Source of the DNA: Sphingomonas daechungensis | Lineage (GTDB): Bacteria > Pseudomonadota > Alphaproteobacteria > Sphingomonadales > Sphingomonadaceae | Length of the DNA stretch: 64,000 bases | Assembly: GCF_014489495.1 (NCBI RefSeq) | Contig: NZ_CP060780.1 | Span: 930,001-994,000 of the forward strand | Direction: 5' to 3' | Shown: piece by piece, positions 9,001-18,627 of the stretch | Numbering within the stretch: position 1 is the first letter of the stretch | Layout of the letters: the number at the start of each line of letters is the position of its first letter | Program-made: the position numbers and the translations under genes | The notes under the pieces: generated by a model | What the model was told of the DNA's origin: nothing | The model's input: only the letters and a program-made list of their open reading frames with translations | The model's database searches: none

Positions 9001-9744
9001 CTACAGGATCGCCTCGCGCGCCATTTCCTCGAGTTTTGCCATCAGGGCTCGATGCGGGAACGGCCCATGACTGATCCGGGCCACGCCCGCGCTCGCCCAT
9101 TCCTGCTTCGGCGGCGCGCCGGGGAAGGCGATTACGTTGAGGGGCAACGGAACCTCGCGGACGACCCGTTCGATCTGCGCGGAGTTCGATAGCCGGGGCA
9201 CGAAGAAGCCGCTTGCTCCGGCATCGGCGAACGCCTTGCCGCGCTCCACGACCTGATCGATCAACGCGTCGTCATGTTCCTGCGTTTTGAGGAGCAGATC
9301 CGTCCGCGCGTTGATGAAGAAATTGTCGCCGACCTGCCGCCGGATCGCGGCGATCTTCTCAACCTGTTGGGCGAGCGGGTGAAGACCCTCCCCGCCAATG
9401 ACCTGGTCTTCGAAGTTGCAACCCACGGCACCCATGTGCGCCAGCCGCCAGACGTTGCGGCCGACCGTGTCCGGATCCGTGGAATAGCCGCTTTCGAAGT
9501 CGACCGTCAGCGGAAGGGTGGTGGCGTCGACGATCCGCGCCGCATTGGCGAGCGCGAAGTCGATCGGGACCTTCTGCCCGTCCGGCCATCCGTTCGCGTC
9601 GGCGACGGGATGACTGCCGGTCGCCAGCGCCTTCGCTCCCGCCTCTTCGACGGCGTGCGCGCTTCCGACGTCCCAGATGTTGTACAGGATAACCGGATCG
9701 CCCGGGACGTGAAGCGCCAGAAAGCGCTCGAATTTCTCAGTCAT
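9001..9744 (-). CDS. Isocitrate lyase/PEP mutase family enzyme
   Basis: The 247-residue protein starts at the ATG at 9744, which has GGAG upstream; the longer open frame adds 24 residues without a good site. It has the TIM-barrel features of the PEP mutase/isocitrate lyase superfamily: LYNIWDVGSA near the N-terminus, VDFESGY with acidic metal ligands, GCNFED and NARTD. Members act on C-C or C-P bonds of small alpha-keto or hydroxy acids such as oxaloacetate, methylisocitrate and phosphonopyruvate. The KKCGH-type catalytic loop of true isocitrate lyase is not seen, so the substrate stays open. Confidence 0.85.
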   Translation of the reverse strand: MTEKFERFLALHVPGDPVILYNIWDVGSAHAVEEAGAKALATGSHPVADANGWPDGQKVPIDFALANAARIVDATTLPLTVDFESGYSTDPDTVGRNVWRLAHMGAVGCNFEDQVIGGEGLHPLAQQVEKIAAIRRQVGDNFFINARTDLLLKTQEHDDALIDQVVERGKAFADAGASGFFVPRLSNSAQIERVVREVPLPLNVIAFPGAPPKQEWASAGVARISHGPFPHRALMAKLEEMAREAIL

Positions 9745-9860
9745 TGTCGCCGCTCCTGCCAGAGTCGTCCGTACAGGCCCCGTAGCACTTGTCCCGGCCC
9801 GATACAGCGCAACCAACTCAGGGTTCAGCGCGTTTGCGGAATCAACAGAGGGGTCGATGT

Positions 9861-10346
9861 ATGACGCGTAACACTGTGTGTATCCCGCTGGCGGCGCTTG
9901 TCCTGCTTGCCGGCTGTAAAACCAACGATGTGACCGATGGAGTGCGGAGCGCCGGGAGCGCTGTCGCGGACGGTGCGCAAAGCGCGGTCGGCGCCGGCGT
10001 GTCGCTGGTCAATGTCGATTTGCGCAATGTTCTCAATGATCTTGCGCTCGACCTGAAGATCGACCGATCCAACATCCCGATCAACGCCCAGATCCCGATC
10101 ACGGTCGCAGCCAACGTCTGCGGCGTGTCGATCAACATCCTGTCGATCGGCGGCGGCGGTTCCAGCCAGAGCTGCACGGCGACCACGAGCTCCCCGGAGC
10201 TCGCACAAGCGGTTCAGCAACAGCTTGCCGCCAATGGCTCGGTCGGCGGCGGGGCGCAGACGACGACAAGCGCGCAAGGCACAAGCGGCAGCGGGACGAC
10301 AACGACCCCGCCGCAGCAGCAACCCACAACCCAACCCCCACAGTAG
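9861..10346 (+). CDS. Small lipoprotein with chaplin-like core, paralogue A
   Basis: This 161-residue protein has a lipoprotein signal ending LLAGC. The mature part has a Ser/Ala/Val linker, then VNVDLRNVLNDLALDLKIDR, NIPINAQIPITVAANVCGVS and a second cysteine about 19 residues later, followed by a Thr/Gln-rich tail. The next gene encodes a paralogue with the same layout. The pattern of alternating aliphatic residues ending in VCG, then a second Cys about 19 residues on, resembles the chaplin/rodlin-type amyloid cores of actinomycetes. That similarity is my inference; function is unknown. RBS-like GAGGGG lies before the ATG. Confidence 0.75.
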   Translation: MTRNTVCIPLAALVLLAGCKTNDVTDGVRSAGSAVADGAQSAVGAGVSLVNVDLRNVLNDLALDLKIDRSNIPINAQIPITVAANVCGVSINILSIGGGGSSQSCTATTSSPELAQAVQQQLAANGSVGGGAQTTTSAQGTSGSGTTTTPPQQQPTTQPPQ

Positions 10347-10364
10347 CTTTCCGGGAGGACTATC

Positions 10365-10849
10365 ATGTTGAAATCGTGGCTTTTGGCCGGCGCGGTCGCG
10401 TCGGCGACGCTCCTTGCCGCCTGCAAGACGAATGACACCGCACCCCAGAGCGCGTCAGACGGCAGTGCTGGCACGACTGCCGGCACCGGGACGACAGGAG
10501 GCACGGGCGCCGGAGACGGCGGCAGCGGCACTTCCACCGGGGGTCGGGAAGCATTCCGACGCTGGTGAACGTGAACCTGCAGAACGTCCTCAACGACCTT
10601 TCCGTGTCGTTGCAGGTCAACCGCAACTCGATTCCCGTCACCGCCCAGGTGCCTGTGGATGTCGCGGCAACGGTGTGCGGAGTCTCGGTCGATGCCCTCG
10701 CGGCCTCTGTCGCGAGCGGCAACGCCACTTGTACTGCGACCACTACCAGTCCGCAGCTGACGCAAGTCGTCCAGCAGCAAATCTCCACGGGCGGGAACGT
10801 CGGCGGAGGCGATCAGACGACCACGACTCCACCGCCGCCAGGAAACTAA
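10365..10849 (+). CDS. Small lipoprotein with chaplin-like core, paralogue B (one frame break)
   Basis: The first frame gives a lipoprotein signal (TLLAAC, KTND) and a Gly/Thr linker, and then hits a stop. The second frame supplies VNVNLQNVLNDLSVSLQVNR, the VCGVSV motif and GNATC. Restoring one G in the run at 10539-10543 joins them into 161 residues parallel to paralogue A. The pair shares the lipobox neighbourhood CKTND, the NVLNDL segment, the VCG motif and a C-terminal VQQQ(L/I) segment with a Gln/Thr/Pro tail. The gap to paralogue A is 18 bp, with GGGAGG before the ATG, so both are probably one transcript. Confidence 0.75.
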
Positions 10850-10948
10850 GATTTCGGCGGTGGAACAGAAAACATCTGTAAGCGTATTGCTCACTTCGAG
10901 AAGATGAGGCTACCTCAGGCATCTCGTGTCAAAACAGGGAATGAACTG

Positions 10949-11218
10949 ATGAAGAAGATTTCGACCGCTTTCGCAGTGGCCCTCGGCGTCGCTGCTCTCG
11001 CAGCTTGTAACCAGAGCCCGCAGGAGCAGGCCGCCGACAACATCGAGGCAAACGCCGAGAACACGGCCGATGCCATCGAAGCCAATGCTGACGATGTTCC
11101 GGGTGTCACCCTGAACGAGACTGCCGACAACGCCGCCGACGCAGTTCGCGCCGAGGGCGAGAACGCTGCCGATGCAGTTCGCAACGGCGCCGACGCTGAC
11201 GGCAATAGCGCGAATTAA
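10949..11218 (+). CDS. Small Ala/Asn-rich lipoprotein
   Basis: The ATG at 10949 begins an 89-residue protein with a lipoprotein signal ending ALAAC. The mature chain is acidic and consists of imperfect repeats of A(D/E)N(A/I)(A/E)A(D/N), such as NTADAIEANAD and NAADAVR. This suggests a rod-like amphipathic helix. Proteins of this look are common in sphingomonads and are sometimes compared with entericidins, but I see no basis for a function. A strong terminator follows at 11252-11286. Confidence 0.7.
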   Translation: MKKISTAFAVALGVAALAACNQSPQEQAADNIEANAENTADAIEANADDVPGVTLNETADNAADAVRAEGENAADAVRNGADADGNSAN

Positions 11219-11251
11219 TTTCGCTCAAGCCGCGCGCACGCACGCGGTTTG

Positions 11252-11286
11252 AAAGGGGCGCTCCGAACGGGGCGCCCCTTTTTTTT
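11252..11286 (+). terminator. Rho-independent terminator
   Basis: Arms AAAGGGGCGC (11252-11261) and GCGCCCCTTT (11272-11281) form a perfect 10-bp stem with a 10-base loop, followed by a run of T to 11286. It closes the small-lipoprotein transcript and lies just before the end of the convergent LytTR gene. Confidence 0.9.
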
Positions 11287-11298
11287 ATGGGCTGGGTT

Positions 11299-12104
11299 CT
11301 AGTGGACGAACCGGGCGACGACGTCGCGATAGGACCGGGACACTTTCACCTGCGCACCCGAATCGAGCACCAGGAAGCATTCCCCGTTGGTGTGGGGCTT
11401 CACCTGGCGGACGAGGTCGAGGTTGACGATGGTCGAGCGGTGCACGCGCTGGAAACGGCGGGGGTCGAGCCGCTTTTCGAGATCCTTCATCGTCTCGCGC
11501 AGGATCAAAGTGTTCTCGCCGGTCTGGATGCACATGTAGTCCCCGGCAGCATCGATCCGCTCGATCGTGTCGACGTCGACGCGGAAGATCTGCCCTGGTC
11601 CTTGATGTTGATCATCTTCTCGTAGCGGTCGGGTGCGTGGCCCTCCGGCGTCCCCGCTTCGGCCAGTTCCTCCGCCGCTTCGGGAGCATGTTCGGCCAGC
11701 GCCTCCTTCAGGCGCCCGGCCTCCTCGGCGCTTCTCTTTTCCGATAGGCGCTGTCGAACCCGGTCGAGCGTCGCCGCAAGCCGGTCTTCCTCGACCGGCT
11801 TCATGAGGTAATCGACCGCCTGCGCCTCGAACGCGCGGAGGGCGTGGTCGCCATAGGCCGTGACGAACACGAACAGTGGCGGCTCGACGTCCATCAGGCC
11901 CTGGATGACGGAAAATCCGTCGAAGCCGGGCATCTGGATGTCGAGGAAGACGAGGTCCGGCTTGTGGGTCTTGATGGCCCTGATGGCCTCACGCCCGTTG
12001 GCCGCAGTGGCGACGACTTCGACGTCGTCGTGAGCCTCGAGCCGGAGCTGAAGCCCCTGGGTCGCCAGCGGCTCGTCGTCGACGAGCACGGTGCGAATGG
12101 TCAT
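11299..12104 (-). CDS. LytTR-family response regulator (one frame break)
   Basis: The 268-residue regulator has a receiver domain at about 1-120 (VDDEP, phospho-acceptor in LVFLDIQMPG, then TAYGDHAL and KPV) and a C-terminal LytTR DNA-binding domain (about 165-268, RFQRVHRSTIVNLD). The two parts sit in different frames; one C restored in the CCC at 11593-11595 on the plus strand joins them as KDQGQIFRVDVD. The start ATG overlaps the stop of the sensor kinase gene by 4 bp, so the two proteins are translationally coupled and form a two-component pair. The targets are unknown; the three small lipoprotein genes lie immediately downstream in convergent orientation. Confidence 0.88.
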
Positions 12105-13288
12105 GTGTCCTTGTCTCCGGTTTCGTAGGGAATTTCTACAATAACGCTGAACCCCCCTTTGTCGTTCTCTTGAGTCGCAAAACCATGGGCAGGACCATAG
12201 GCCTGCGTCAGACGGTCTCGAATGTTCGCCAGTCCGACGCCGGTCGACGGGCTCGCCGACAAGTCCGCACCCTCGGCCGATCCGTTGTCGGCCACTTCGA
12301 TCCTCACGCCCTGCCCCTGCCGGGTCGCGTTGATCCAGATGTCGGCCCCGTCCTCGCTCGGCGTCACCGCATATTTGATCGCATTTTCGATCAGCGGCTG
12401 GAGCAACAGCGATGGCAAGCGGGCGCCGATCGTTTCCGGCTCAATCTTGAAATGGGGACGGAGCCGGTCCTCGAAGCGCATCTTTTCGATCTCGAGGTAC
12501 AGCTTCAAAGTCTCCACTTCCTGGGCCAGGGTCACCTTCGCGGTCGGCTCATTGGCCAAGGTATAGCGAAGGAAGGATGACAGCCGCGCAAGCATCGCAT
12601 TCGCCCGCTCGGTCTGCTTCAGAAGCACCAATGTGGAGATTGAGTTGAGCGTATTGAAGAGGAAGTGAGGATTGAGCTGGTAGCGCAGCATCGCCAGCTG
12701 GGCGGTCGAAGCCTGGCTTTCCAGCCGCTCGCGCTGCTTGATCTCACTTTCCAGCAGGAGGAAATAGTTGATCCCGTAATAGAGCGCGGCCCAGGCCGCG
12801 AGTAAAGCGAAGTCGAGAAGGATCGCGCTGAGGTAGGTGCGCGGTCCAAGCTCCAGGTTCGGCTTCAGGAAGGTCGCGACGCTCCAGGTCTCGATGATCG
12901 AGAAGGCCGTCGCGGCGAGGACAACCACGGCGAGCGACAGGACCAGGGTCCAGATCGGCTTCATCGCGATCAGCCGCCGGAACAGCGACGCCATCAGCAG
13001 GGTCAAAGAATAGCCGGTGGCCGTCAGCAGTGCGGTGTGCACCAGCCAGACGAGGCCCATGCTGTTCGAGAAGCCTGACAAAGACCGCAGGATGAAATAG
13101 CCGGTCCAACCGGCGCTCTGGAGGATCCAGAAGGCACGGTTCTTGTCATCGAAGAACGGCTGGTCGAGACCGACGCCCGCCATCAGCGGCTGGGCGGGCG
13201 AGCGGGCGGCGGCCATGCCGGCTTGCTGTTTCAATGCTGCGCTATCGGTCGCCATTGCCGGTTGGGATATAGAGGGCAATTCAGCCAT
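12101..13288 (-). CDS. LytS/AlgZ-type sensor histidine kinase
   Basis: About 395 residues from the ATG at 13288; an ATG at 13255 is also possible, and the longer frame is an antisense shadow of the HD gene. Four hydrophobic segments lie between about residues 55 and 190. The His_kinase domain follows, with the phospho-acceptor box LRYQLNPHFLFNTLNSIS and the ATP-binding blocks NAIKYA, VADNG and GVGLANIRDRL. This is the histidine kinase class that partners LytTR regulators, and the partner gene follows with a 4-bp overlap. The signal sensed is not evident. Confidence 0.88.
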   Translation of the reverse strand: MAELPSISQPAMATDSAALKQQAGMAAARSPAQPLMAGVGLDQPFFDDKNRAFWILQSAGWTGYFILRSLSGFSNSMGLVWLVHTALLTATGYSLTLLMASLFRRLIAMKPIWTLVLSLAVVVLAATAFSIIETWSVATFLKPNLELGPRTYLSAILLDFALLAAWAALYYGINYFLLLESEIKQRERLESQASTAQLAMLRYQLNPHFLFNTLNSISTLVLLKQTERANAMLARLSSFLRYTLANEPTAKVTLAQEVETLKLYLEIEKMRFEDRLRPHFKIEPETIGARLPSLLLQPLIENAIKYAVTPSEDGADIWINATRQGQGVRIEVADNGSAEGADLSASPSTGVGLANIRDRLTQAYGPAHGFATQENDKGGFSVIVEIPYETGDKDT

Positions 13289-13339
13289 TGCGAGCAAAGG
13301 CAGGAAGCGGCAATCCGGTCCGCCACGGGAGAGACACGG

Positions 13340-13924
13340 ATGAACGAACATGCTCCGCGCGCGAAGTTTCGCAGCATGGACCAAGGTACGGCGGAAGACT
13401 GGGCAACCATCGGGAGCCATTTCTTCCCCTTTGCCCAGGGTCTCGCCGACCGCGTGCTGACCCACCTGAAGCTGCTCGACGGCGACTATGGCGGCTTCCC
13501 GATCGACCGCCTCCAGCACTCCCTGCAGACCGCGACTCGCGCTCATCGGGGCGGCGAATCCGAGGACTATGTGGTGATGGCGCTGCTTCATGACATCGGC
13601 GACACGCTCGGGACCCTCAACCATCCCGACATTGCGGCGGCCATCATCAAGCCCTTCGTCGATGAGAAGCTGCACTGGATGTGCGAGCACCATGGCATCT
13701 TCCAGGGGTATTACTTCTTCCATTACCTCGGAATGGACCGCGACATGCGGGAGCAATTTCGGGGCCATCCGCACTTCGAGGATACTGCCCGGTTCTGCGA
13801 GATTTACGACCAGACAGCGTTCGACGAAGCGTATGACACGGCACCGCTCGACTTTTTCGAGCCGATGGTGCGGCGCTTTTTCTCGGCACCGAAGCGGTCG
13901 ATCTACGTTAGCACCGCCGAATAA
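13340..13924 (+). CDS. HD-domain protein
   Basis: The 194-residue protein starts at an ATG preceded by GGGAGAG. It has an HD-type metal-binding core: HSLQTATRAHRGG, VVMALLHDIGD around residue 75, then LHWMCEHHG. HD proteins are metal-dependent phosphohydrolases acting on nucleotides or phosphodiesters; this subtype is often annotated as a metal-dependent hydrolase of unknown substrate. It diverges from the histidine kinase gene and is followed 9 bp later by the M1 aminopeptidase gene, so both probably share a transcript. Confidence 0.8.
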   Translation: MNEHAPRAKFRSMDQGTAEDWATIGSHFFPFAQGLADRVLTHLKLLDGDYGGFPIDRLQHSLQTATRAHRGGESEDYVVMALLHDIGDTLGTLNHPDIAAAIIKPFVDEKLHWMCEHHGIFQGYYFFHYLGMDRDMREQFRGHPHFEDTARFCEIYDQTAFDEAYDTAPLDFFEPMVRRFFSAPKRSIYVSTAE

Positions 13925-13933
13925 GGACCCTAC

Positions 13934-15852
13934 ATGAGCTTTGTACGTACGGCCGTTGCGGCGGCCGCAATCATTGTTGCGGGCTGCAACTCATCGCAAA
14001 CCAATACGGCCATGAACGCCGCCGATAATCAGACCGAAGCCAGTATCGCGCCGGTCCTCGAAACTGCCGATGCCAAGGACTCAGCCAGCTACGCCCGTCC
14101 GTTGGAAGCGCGCGTCCACCACGTCGCGCTCGACCTCAACGTCGATTTCGAGACGAAGCGTCTAGGCGGCACTGCGACCCTCGACATCGATCGCAAGCCG
14201 GACGCGAAGGAGATCGTCCTCGACGATAAGGGCCTGGAAATCGCCAGCATCACCGACGGCTCCAACCAGCCGCTCGACTACAAGGTCGGTCCGTCCGATC
14301 CCAAGCTAGGCTCTCCGCTCGCGATCTCGCTGCGCCCGGACACCGACCGGTTGATCATCAAGTACAAAAGCGCTCCGGATGCTGGCGCGCTGCAGTGGCT
14401 GACCCCGGAGCAGACCGCGGGGAAGAAAATGCCCTACCTGTTCAGCCAGGGCCAGGCGATCGAGAACCGGAGCTGGATTCCAACCCAGGACTCACCCGGC
14501 ATCCGCCAGACGTGGGAAGCGACGATCCACGTTCCGGCGGGTCTGACGGCGGTCATGAGCGCCCCGAAGGCGGCCGAGCCGATGACCCAGGGCGGCGAGA
14601 GCGTCTTCACCTACAAGATGGATCACAGTGTCGCTCCGTACATGATCGCAATCGCGGTCGGAGACCTCGCCTTCAAGCCGCTCGGCAAGCGAACCGGCGT
14701 CTGGACCGAGCCGGCCATGCTCGATCGTGCCGCGGCAGAGCTCGCGGACACTGAGAAAATGGTCGAGGCTGCCGAGACGCTCTACGGGCCCTATCGCTGG
14801 GGTCGCTACGACGTCCTCGTCCTACCGCCAGCTTTCCCATACGGCGGCATGGAAAACCCGACTCTGACGTTCCTGACGCCGACCTTCATTGCGGGCGACA
14901 AGAGTCTCGTCGGCCTTGTTGCTCACGAGCTTGCACACAGCTGGTCCGGCAATCTCGTCACGAATGCCAATTGGAGCGACAGCTGGCTCAACGAAGGGGT
15001 CACTTCCTACTTCGAGAATCGGATCATGGAGGCGCTCTACGGCCCTAAGCGAGCCGCGCAGGAAGCTGCGCTCAGCTTCGACGAGATGGAGAAAGCGTTC
15101 GCCGAAGAGGGCATTAATGGCCCCAACACGCAACTTCACCTAAGCCCGAAGGAAGGTGTGCCCGATGGAGGCGCAGGCGGAATTATTTACGATAAGGGCG
15201 CCGTCTTCCTGCGAACGATGGAAAAGATCGTCGGCCGCGAGAAATGGGACGCCTATCTGCACTCATACTTCGACCGTCACGCCTTCCAGCCGATGACTTC
15301 CGCCTTGTTTTTGGCCGATTTGCGGGAAAAGCTGGTCAAGGGCGACAAGGCCCTCGAGCAGAAGCTTCAACTCGACAATTGGCTCTATAAGCCGGGCCTG
15401 CCCTCGAACGTCGCACGGCCCGATCCGGCCGCGTTCGCGGATGTGGACAAGGCCGTTTCCGCATTCACCGTCGGGGGACCGGTGCCAGCAGGCTTCAGCA
15501 GCTGGACGACGGCCGAAAAACTGCGATTCCTCAACAAGTTGCCTCGGAAGCTGCCGACTGCCCGGCTCGACCAGCTGAACAAGACGCTCAAATTGAACGA
15601 CGCCGGCAACCAGGAAGTCCTGTTCGCCTGGCTCGATCTGGCCATTCGCAACCGATACGACCCTGCGGTCCCGGCGCTCGAGCATTTCCTGACTTCGCAG
15701 GGCCGACGCAAATTCGTGCGTCCGTTAATCCAAACTCTGGCCTCGGATAACGCGTGGGGCGGCCCATCGCGGCACGCGTCTACAAGGTTGCGAGGAGCTC
15801 CTATCACCCCATTACGCAGAGGGATTTGGACAAACTTAAATTAGGCAGTTGA
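13934..15852 (+). CDS. M1-family aminopeptidase, lipoprotein (one frame break)
   Basis: This is a zinc aminopeptidase of about 639 residues, related to leukotriene A4 hydrolase. It has a lipoprotein signal (IIVAGC), the substrate-anchoring GGMEN loop (GGMENPTLTFL, about residue 300) and the zinc motif HELAHSW with the downstream ligand in NEGVTSYFE. The C-terminal helical domain is present. The open frame ends at 15844 in an odd tail; one base restored near 15756-15762 (TGGGGCGGCCC) gives ARVYKVARSSYHPITQRDLD and a stop at 15850-15852. It probably trims peptides in the periplasm while anchored in a membrane. AAGGA precedes the ATG. Confidence 0.9.
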
Positions 15853-15921
15853 GAGCTACGTCTTAACCGCGTCTCAACCCTCTTCGGCTACCGCTTGCTT
15901 AGACCAGAAGTAGCGAGCGCA

Positions 15922-18255
15922 ATGTACGAAGCTCCCGACCGTTATAAGCGGATGATTTCAGCGCGCCTGCCGGACGGCGAGTCCCTCGGGCTCGCCAGCG
16001 ATCCGTCGGACAACGCCAGTACTCCGCTTAAGGACGTCCAGTTGATTTCCAGGGCGCAGCTCGCGCCCTTTTTCGCCGCCGCGAACATCGTTGCTGCGCT
16101 GATGATGGCCGCTGCCCTCTGGGCGACGTCGATGAAATGCTCGTGGTTCCGTGGGCCTTGGCTGTTGCGGGGATCAACCTCCTCGCGCTTCACATCGCCA
16201 AGACCCAGGCGATCACGCACATCGGCAGGTCGGGACGACGCGTCCCCGACTGGATGATGATCGGCGAAGTCGTCCTTCGTGCGGCAGTCTGGCTGTCACT
16301 TCCGCTCTACGTTTTCGTCGGTCTTCCACCGGGCGGGCAGGTCATCGCGGCATCGATCGCTGCGGGCCTCGGCGTCGCCGGGCTCGGCCTTGTAGTCCAT
16401 CCGCGCTCAGTGATTGGATGGATGTCGACGTTTACGGCAGGCCTGGCTGCGGCACTTCTACTCGGCCGCAACACGGTGCCGTTCCAGCACATGCTTTCGA
16501 TCCTGTTCACACTTGGCGTGTCGATTTTCGGTGTCCTCAACGTCGCCCGCTGGGCCTTCGAGCAATTGAAGACCAACGCGACGTTCAGCGCCCAGAGCGA
16601 AAGTGCCAGCCTTTTGCTGCAGGAATATGAGCAGCGCGGCGTGGGTTGGCTCTGGCAGGTCGATGCGGAAAATCGCGTCACCTACATCAGCTCGCGAATG
16701 ACGGCCTTGCTGGGACGCCCCGCCAGCCAGTTGCTCGGCCACTCGATGCCCTCTTTGCTCGGCGGTCATGCGGAGCTGGGCCGCAAGCTGCTCGAGAAGC
16801 AACCCTTCAATGCGCTCGACATGGAATTGCAGACGGCCGCGGGCCTCGCTGGATCTCGATCGCGGGCGACCCCATCATTGATACCGCTGGCCGCTTCGAG
16901 GGCTTCCGCGGCGTCGGCAGCGACATCACGGAGATGCGCCAGACGCAGGAGCGCCTGACCCACCTCGCCAACATGGATGTGCTTTCCGGCCTGCCCAACC
17001 GCGGTCGCGTTCGTCAGCTTCTCGGCGACGCCCTGCGCCAGGCGACGGCGAACAACACCCCTTGCGCGATCCTTTTTCTCGATCTGGACGGCTTCAAGCC
17101 GGTCAACGACACGTTCGGCCACCCGAAGGGCGACGCCGTCCTGCGCGCCGTTGCCAAGCGTCTGGTCGATGAAGTCGGCGCCGACGGGCACGTCGGCCGC
17201 ATGGGCGGCGACGAGTTCGCCATCGTCATCACCGACGCCCAGAGCCGCAAGCTGGTCGAGCAACTTTGTGATCGCATCATCGTGTCGATCAAGGAGCCCT
17301 ACATGATCGACCAGACCGAGATCCGCATCGGCGTCTCGGTCGGCTGCGCCTTCGGCCCAATCGACGGCGCCACGGTCGACGACCTGATCCTCAAGGCCGA
17401 CCTTGCGCTCTATCAGGCGAAGGACGCCGGACGCGGCGTCGCGCGCTACTTCTCGTCCGAATTGCAGTCGGAACAGGAAGACCGCGTTCGTCTGGAACAG
17501 GATCTCCGCCAGGCGGTCACCTCCAAGCAGTTCCACCTCGCATTCCAGCCTCTGGTCAGCGCCAAGAATCAGAAGCTCGTCGGATTCGAGGCCCTTATCC
17601 GCTGGAACCACCCACAGCGAGGGTTCGTGCCGCCGGGGTCTTTATCCCGGTTGCCGAGGAATCGGGCCTGATGGTTCAAATCGGCGAATGGGTCATCGAC
17701 GAGGCTTGCCGCGCCGTCGCCACCTGGCCGGACCCGATCACCGTCGCGCTGAACATCAGCCCGAAGCAGATCGTGCTTCCGTCACTCCCGAACGTCGTCA
17801 GCGAGGCTCTCGCCCGTTGGAAAGTACCGGGCAACCGCATCGAGCTGGAAGTGACCGAAGGCGTGTTCCTTGGCGACAACGGGCCAACGCTAGACGTCAT
17901 GAAGCGGCTTCGCGCGCTGGGCGTCGGCATTGCGCTCGACGACTTCGGCACCGGCTATTCGTCGATCGGCTATCTGAACAAGGCGATCTTCCACAAGCTG
18001 AAGATCGACGGCAGCTTCGTCCGCGATTGCGGCTCGCGGCCCGAAAACGTCGCGATCATCAAGTCGATTGTCCAGCTGGCCAAGAGCTTCCGCATGTCGG
18101 TGACCGCGGAAGGCGTCGAGACTGCCGAAGATTTCGAGCGGATGCGCGAACTCGGCTGCGACACGATCCAGGGCTACTTGTTCGGCAAACCTCTGTCTTA
18201 TGAGCGAGCGAACCAGATGGTGGTTGGATTGGGCGCCAAGAGGATGGCGGGCTGA
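15922..18255 (+). CDS. Membrane PAS-GGDEF-EAL c-di-GMP protein (three frame breaks)
   Basis: Four frame segments join into about 778 residues when one base is restored at each of AAA 16134-16136, CC 16844-16845 and GGGG 17635-17638. Domain order: several membrane helices (about 40-220), a PAS domain (about 245-360, VGWLWQVDAENRVTYISS), GGDEF (intact GGDEF in RMGGDEFAIV) and EAL (EALIRWNHP, LEVTEGVF, DDFGTGYSS, EGVE). Both catalytic signatures look intact, so it could make and break c-di-GMP. The start ATG at 15922 has only a weak ribosome binding site. The fragments would otherwise be annotated as four truncated genes. Confidence 0.88.
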
Positions 18256-18534
18256 TCAATAGCGAGCGAGGATGAATTCCCGCGCGCGTTCATATTCGTA
18301 CGGCGTCACCCTCCCGTCACCGTCGCCATCTGCGAGGTCCTTGAACGCAAGCGCGGCCGGCTGGGCCTCCTCGATCGAAATCCGGCCGTCGCCATTGGTA
18401 TCGAACGTTCGCCTGGCCCACTGGTCTAGCACCCAGTCGCGCTCGAACAGCTCGACCGCATGAGGGTTGAGCGAGGCCGGCGCTGGCGCAGGTTGAGTCG
18501 CGACTGAGAGGACCGTGAGAAGCAACCCAACCAT
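18256..18534 (-). CDS. Secreted EF-hand protein
   Basis: The 92-residue protein has an N-terminal signal sequence (about 1-20) and two EF-hand calcium loops: DTNGDGRISIEE near residue 44 and DGDGDGRVTPYE near 69. Loop positions 1, 3, 5 and 12 carry acidic or Asn ligands, so calcium binding is likely. It is exported to the periplasm or beyond. Its stop directly abuts the end of the convergent GGDEF-EAL gene. The partner is unknown. Confidence 0.8.
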   Translation of the reverse strand: MVGLLLTVLSVATQPAPAPASLNPHAVELFERDWVLDQWARRTFDTNGDGRISIEEAQPAALAFKDLADGDGDGRVTPYEYERAREFILARY

Positions 18535-18627
18535 GAAACGCTAAACGCAGAGCCGCTCGCGTTGCTCCCGGCTGTTGACTTGGAGGGCTGCCGGACGGAC
18601 ACGGCAGCCTGGAGAGGGGCGGAAACA

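Noticed and set aside
13289-13774. Extended N-terminus of the LytS kinase
   Set aside because: The extra sequence is antisense to the HD gene and is followed by a better start at 13288.
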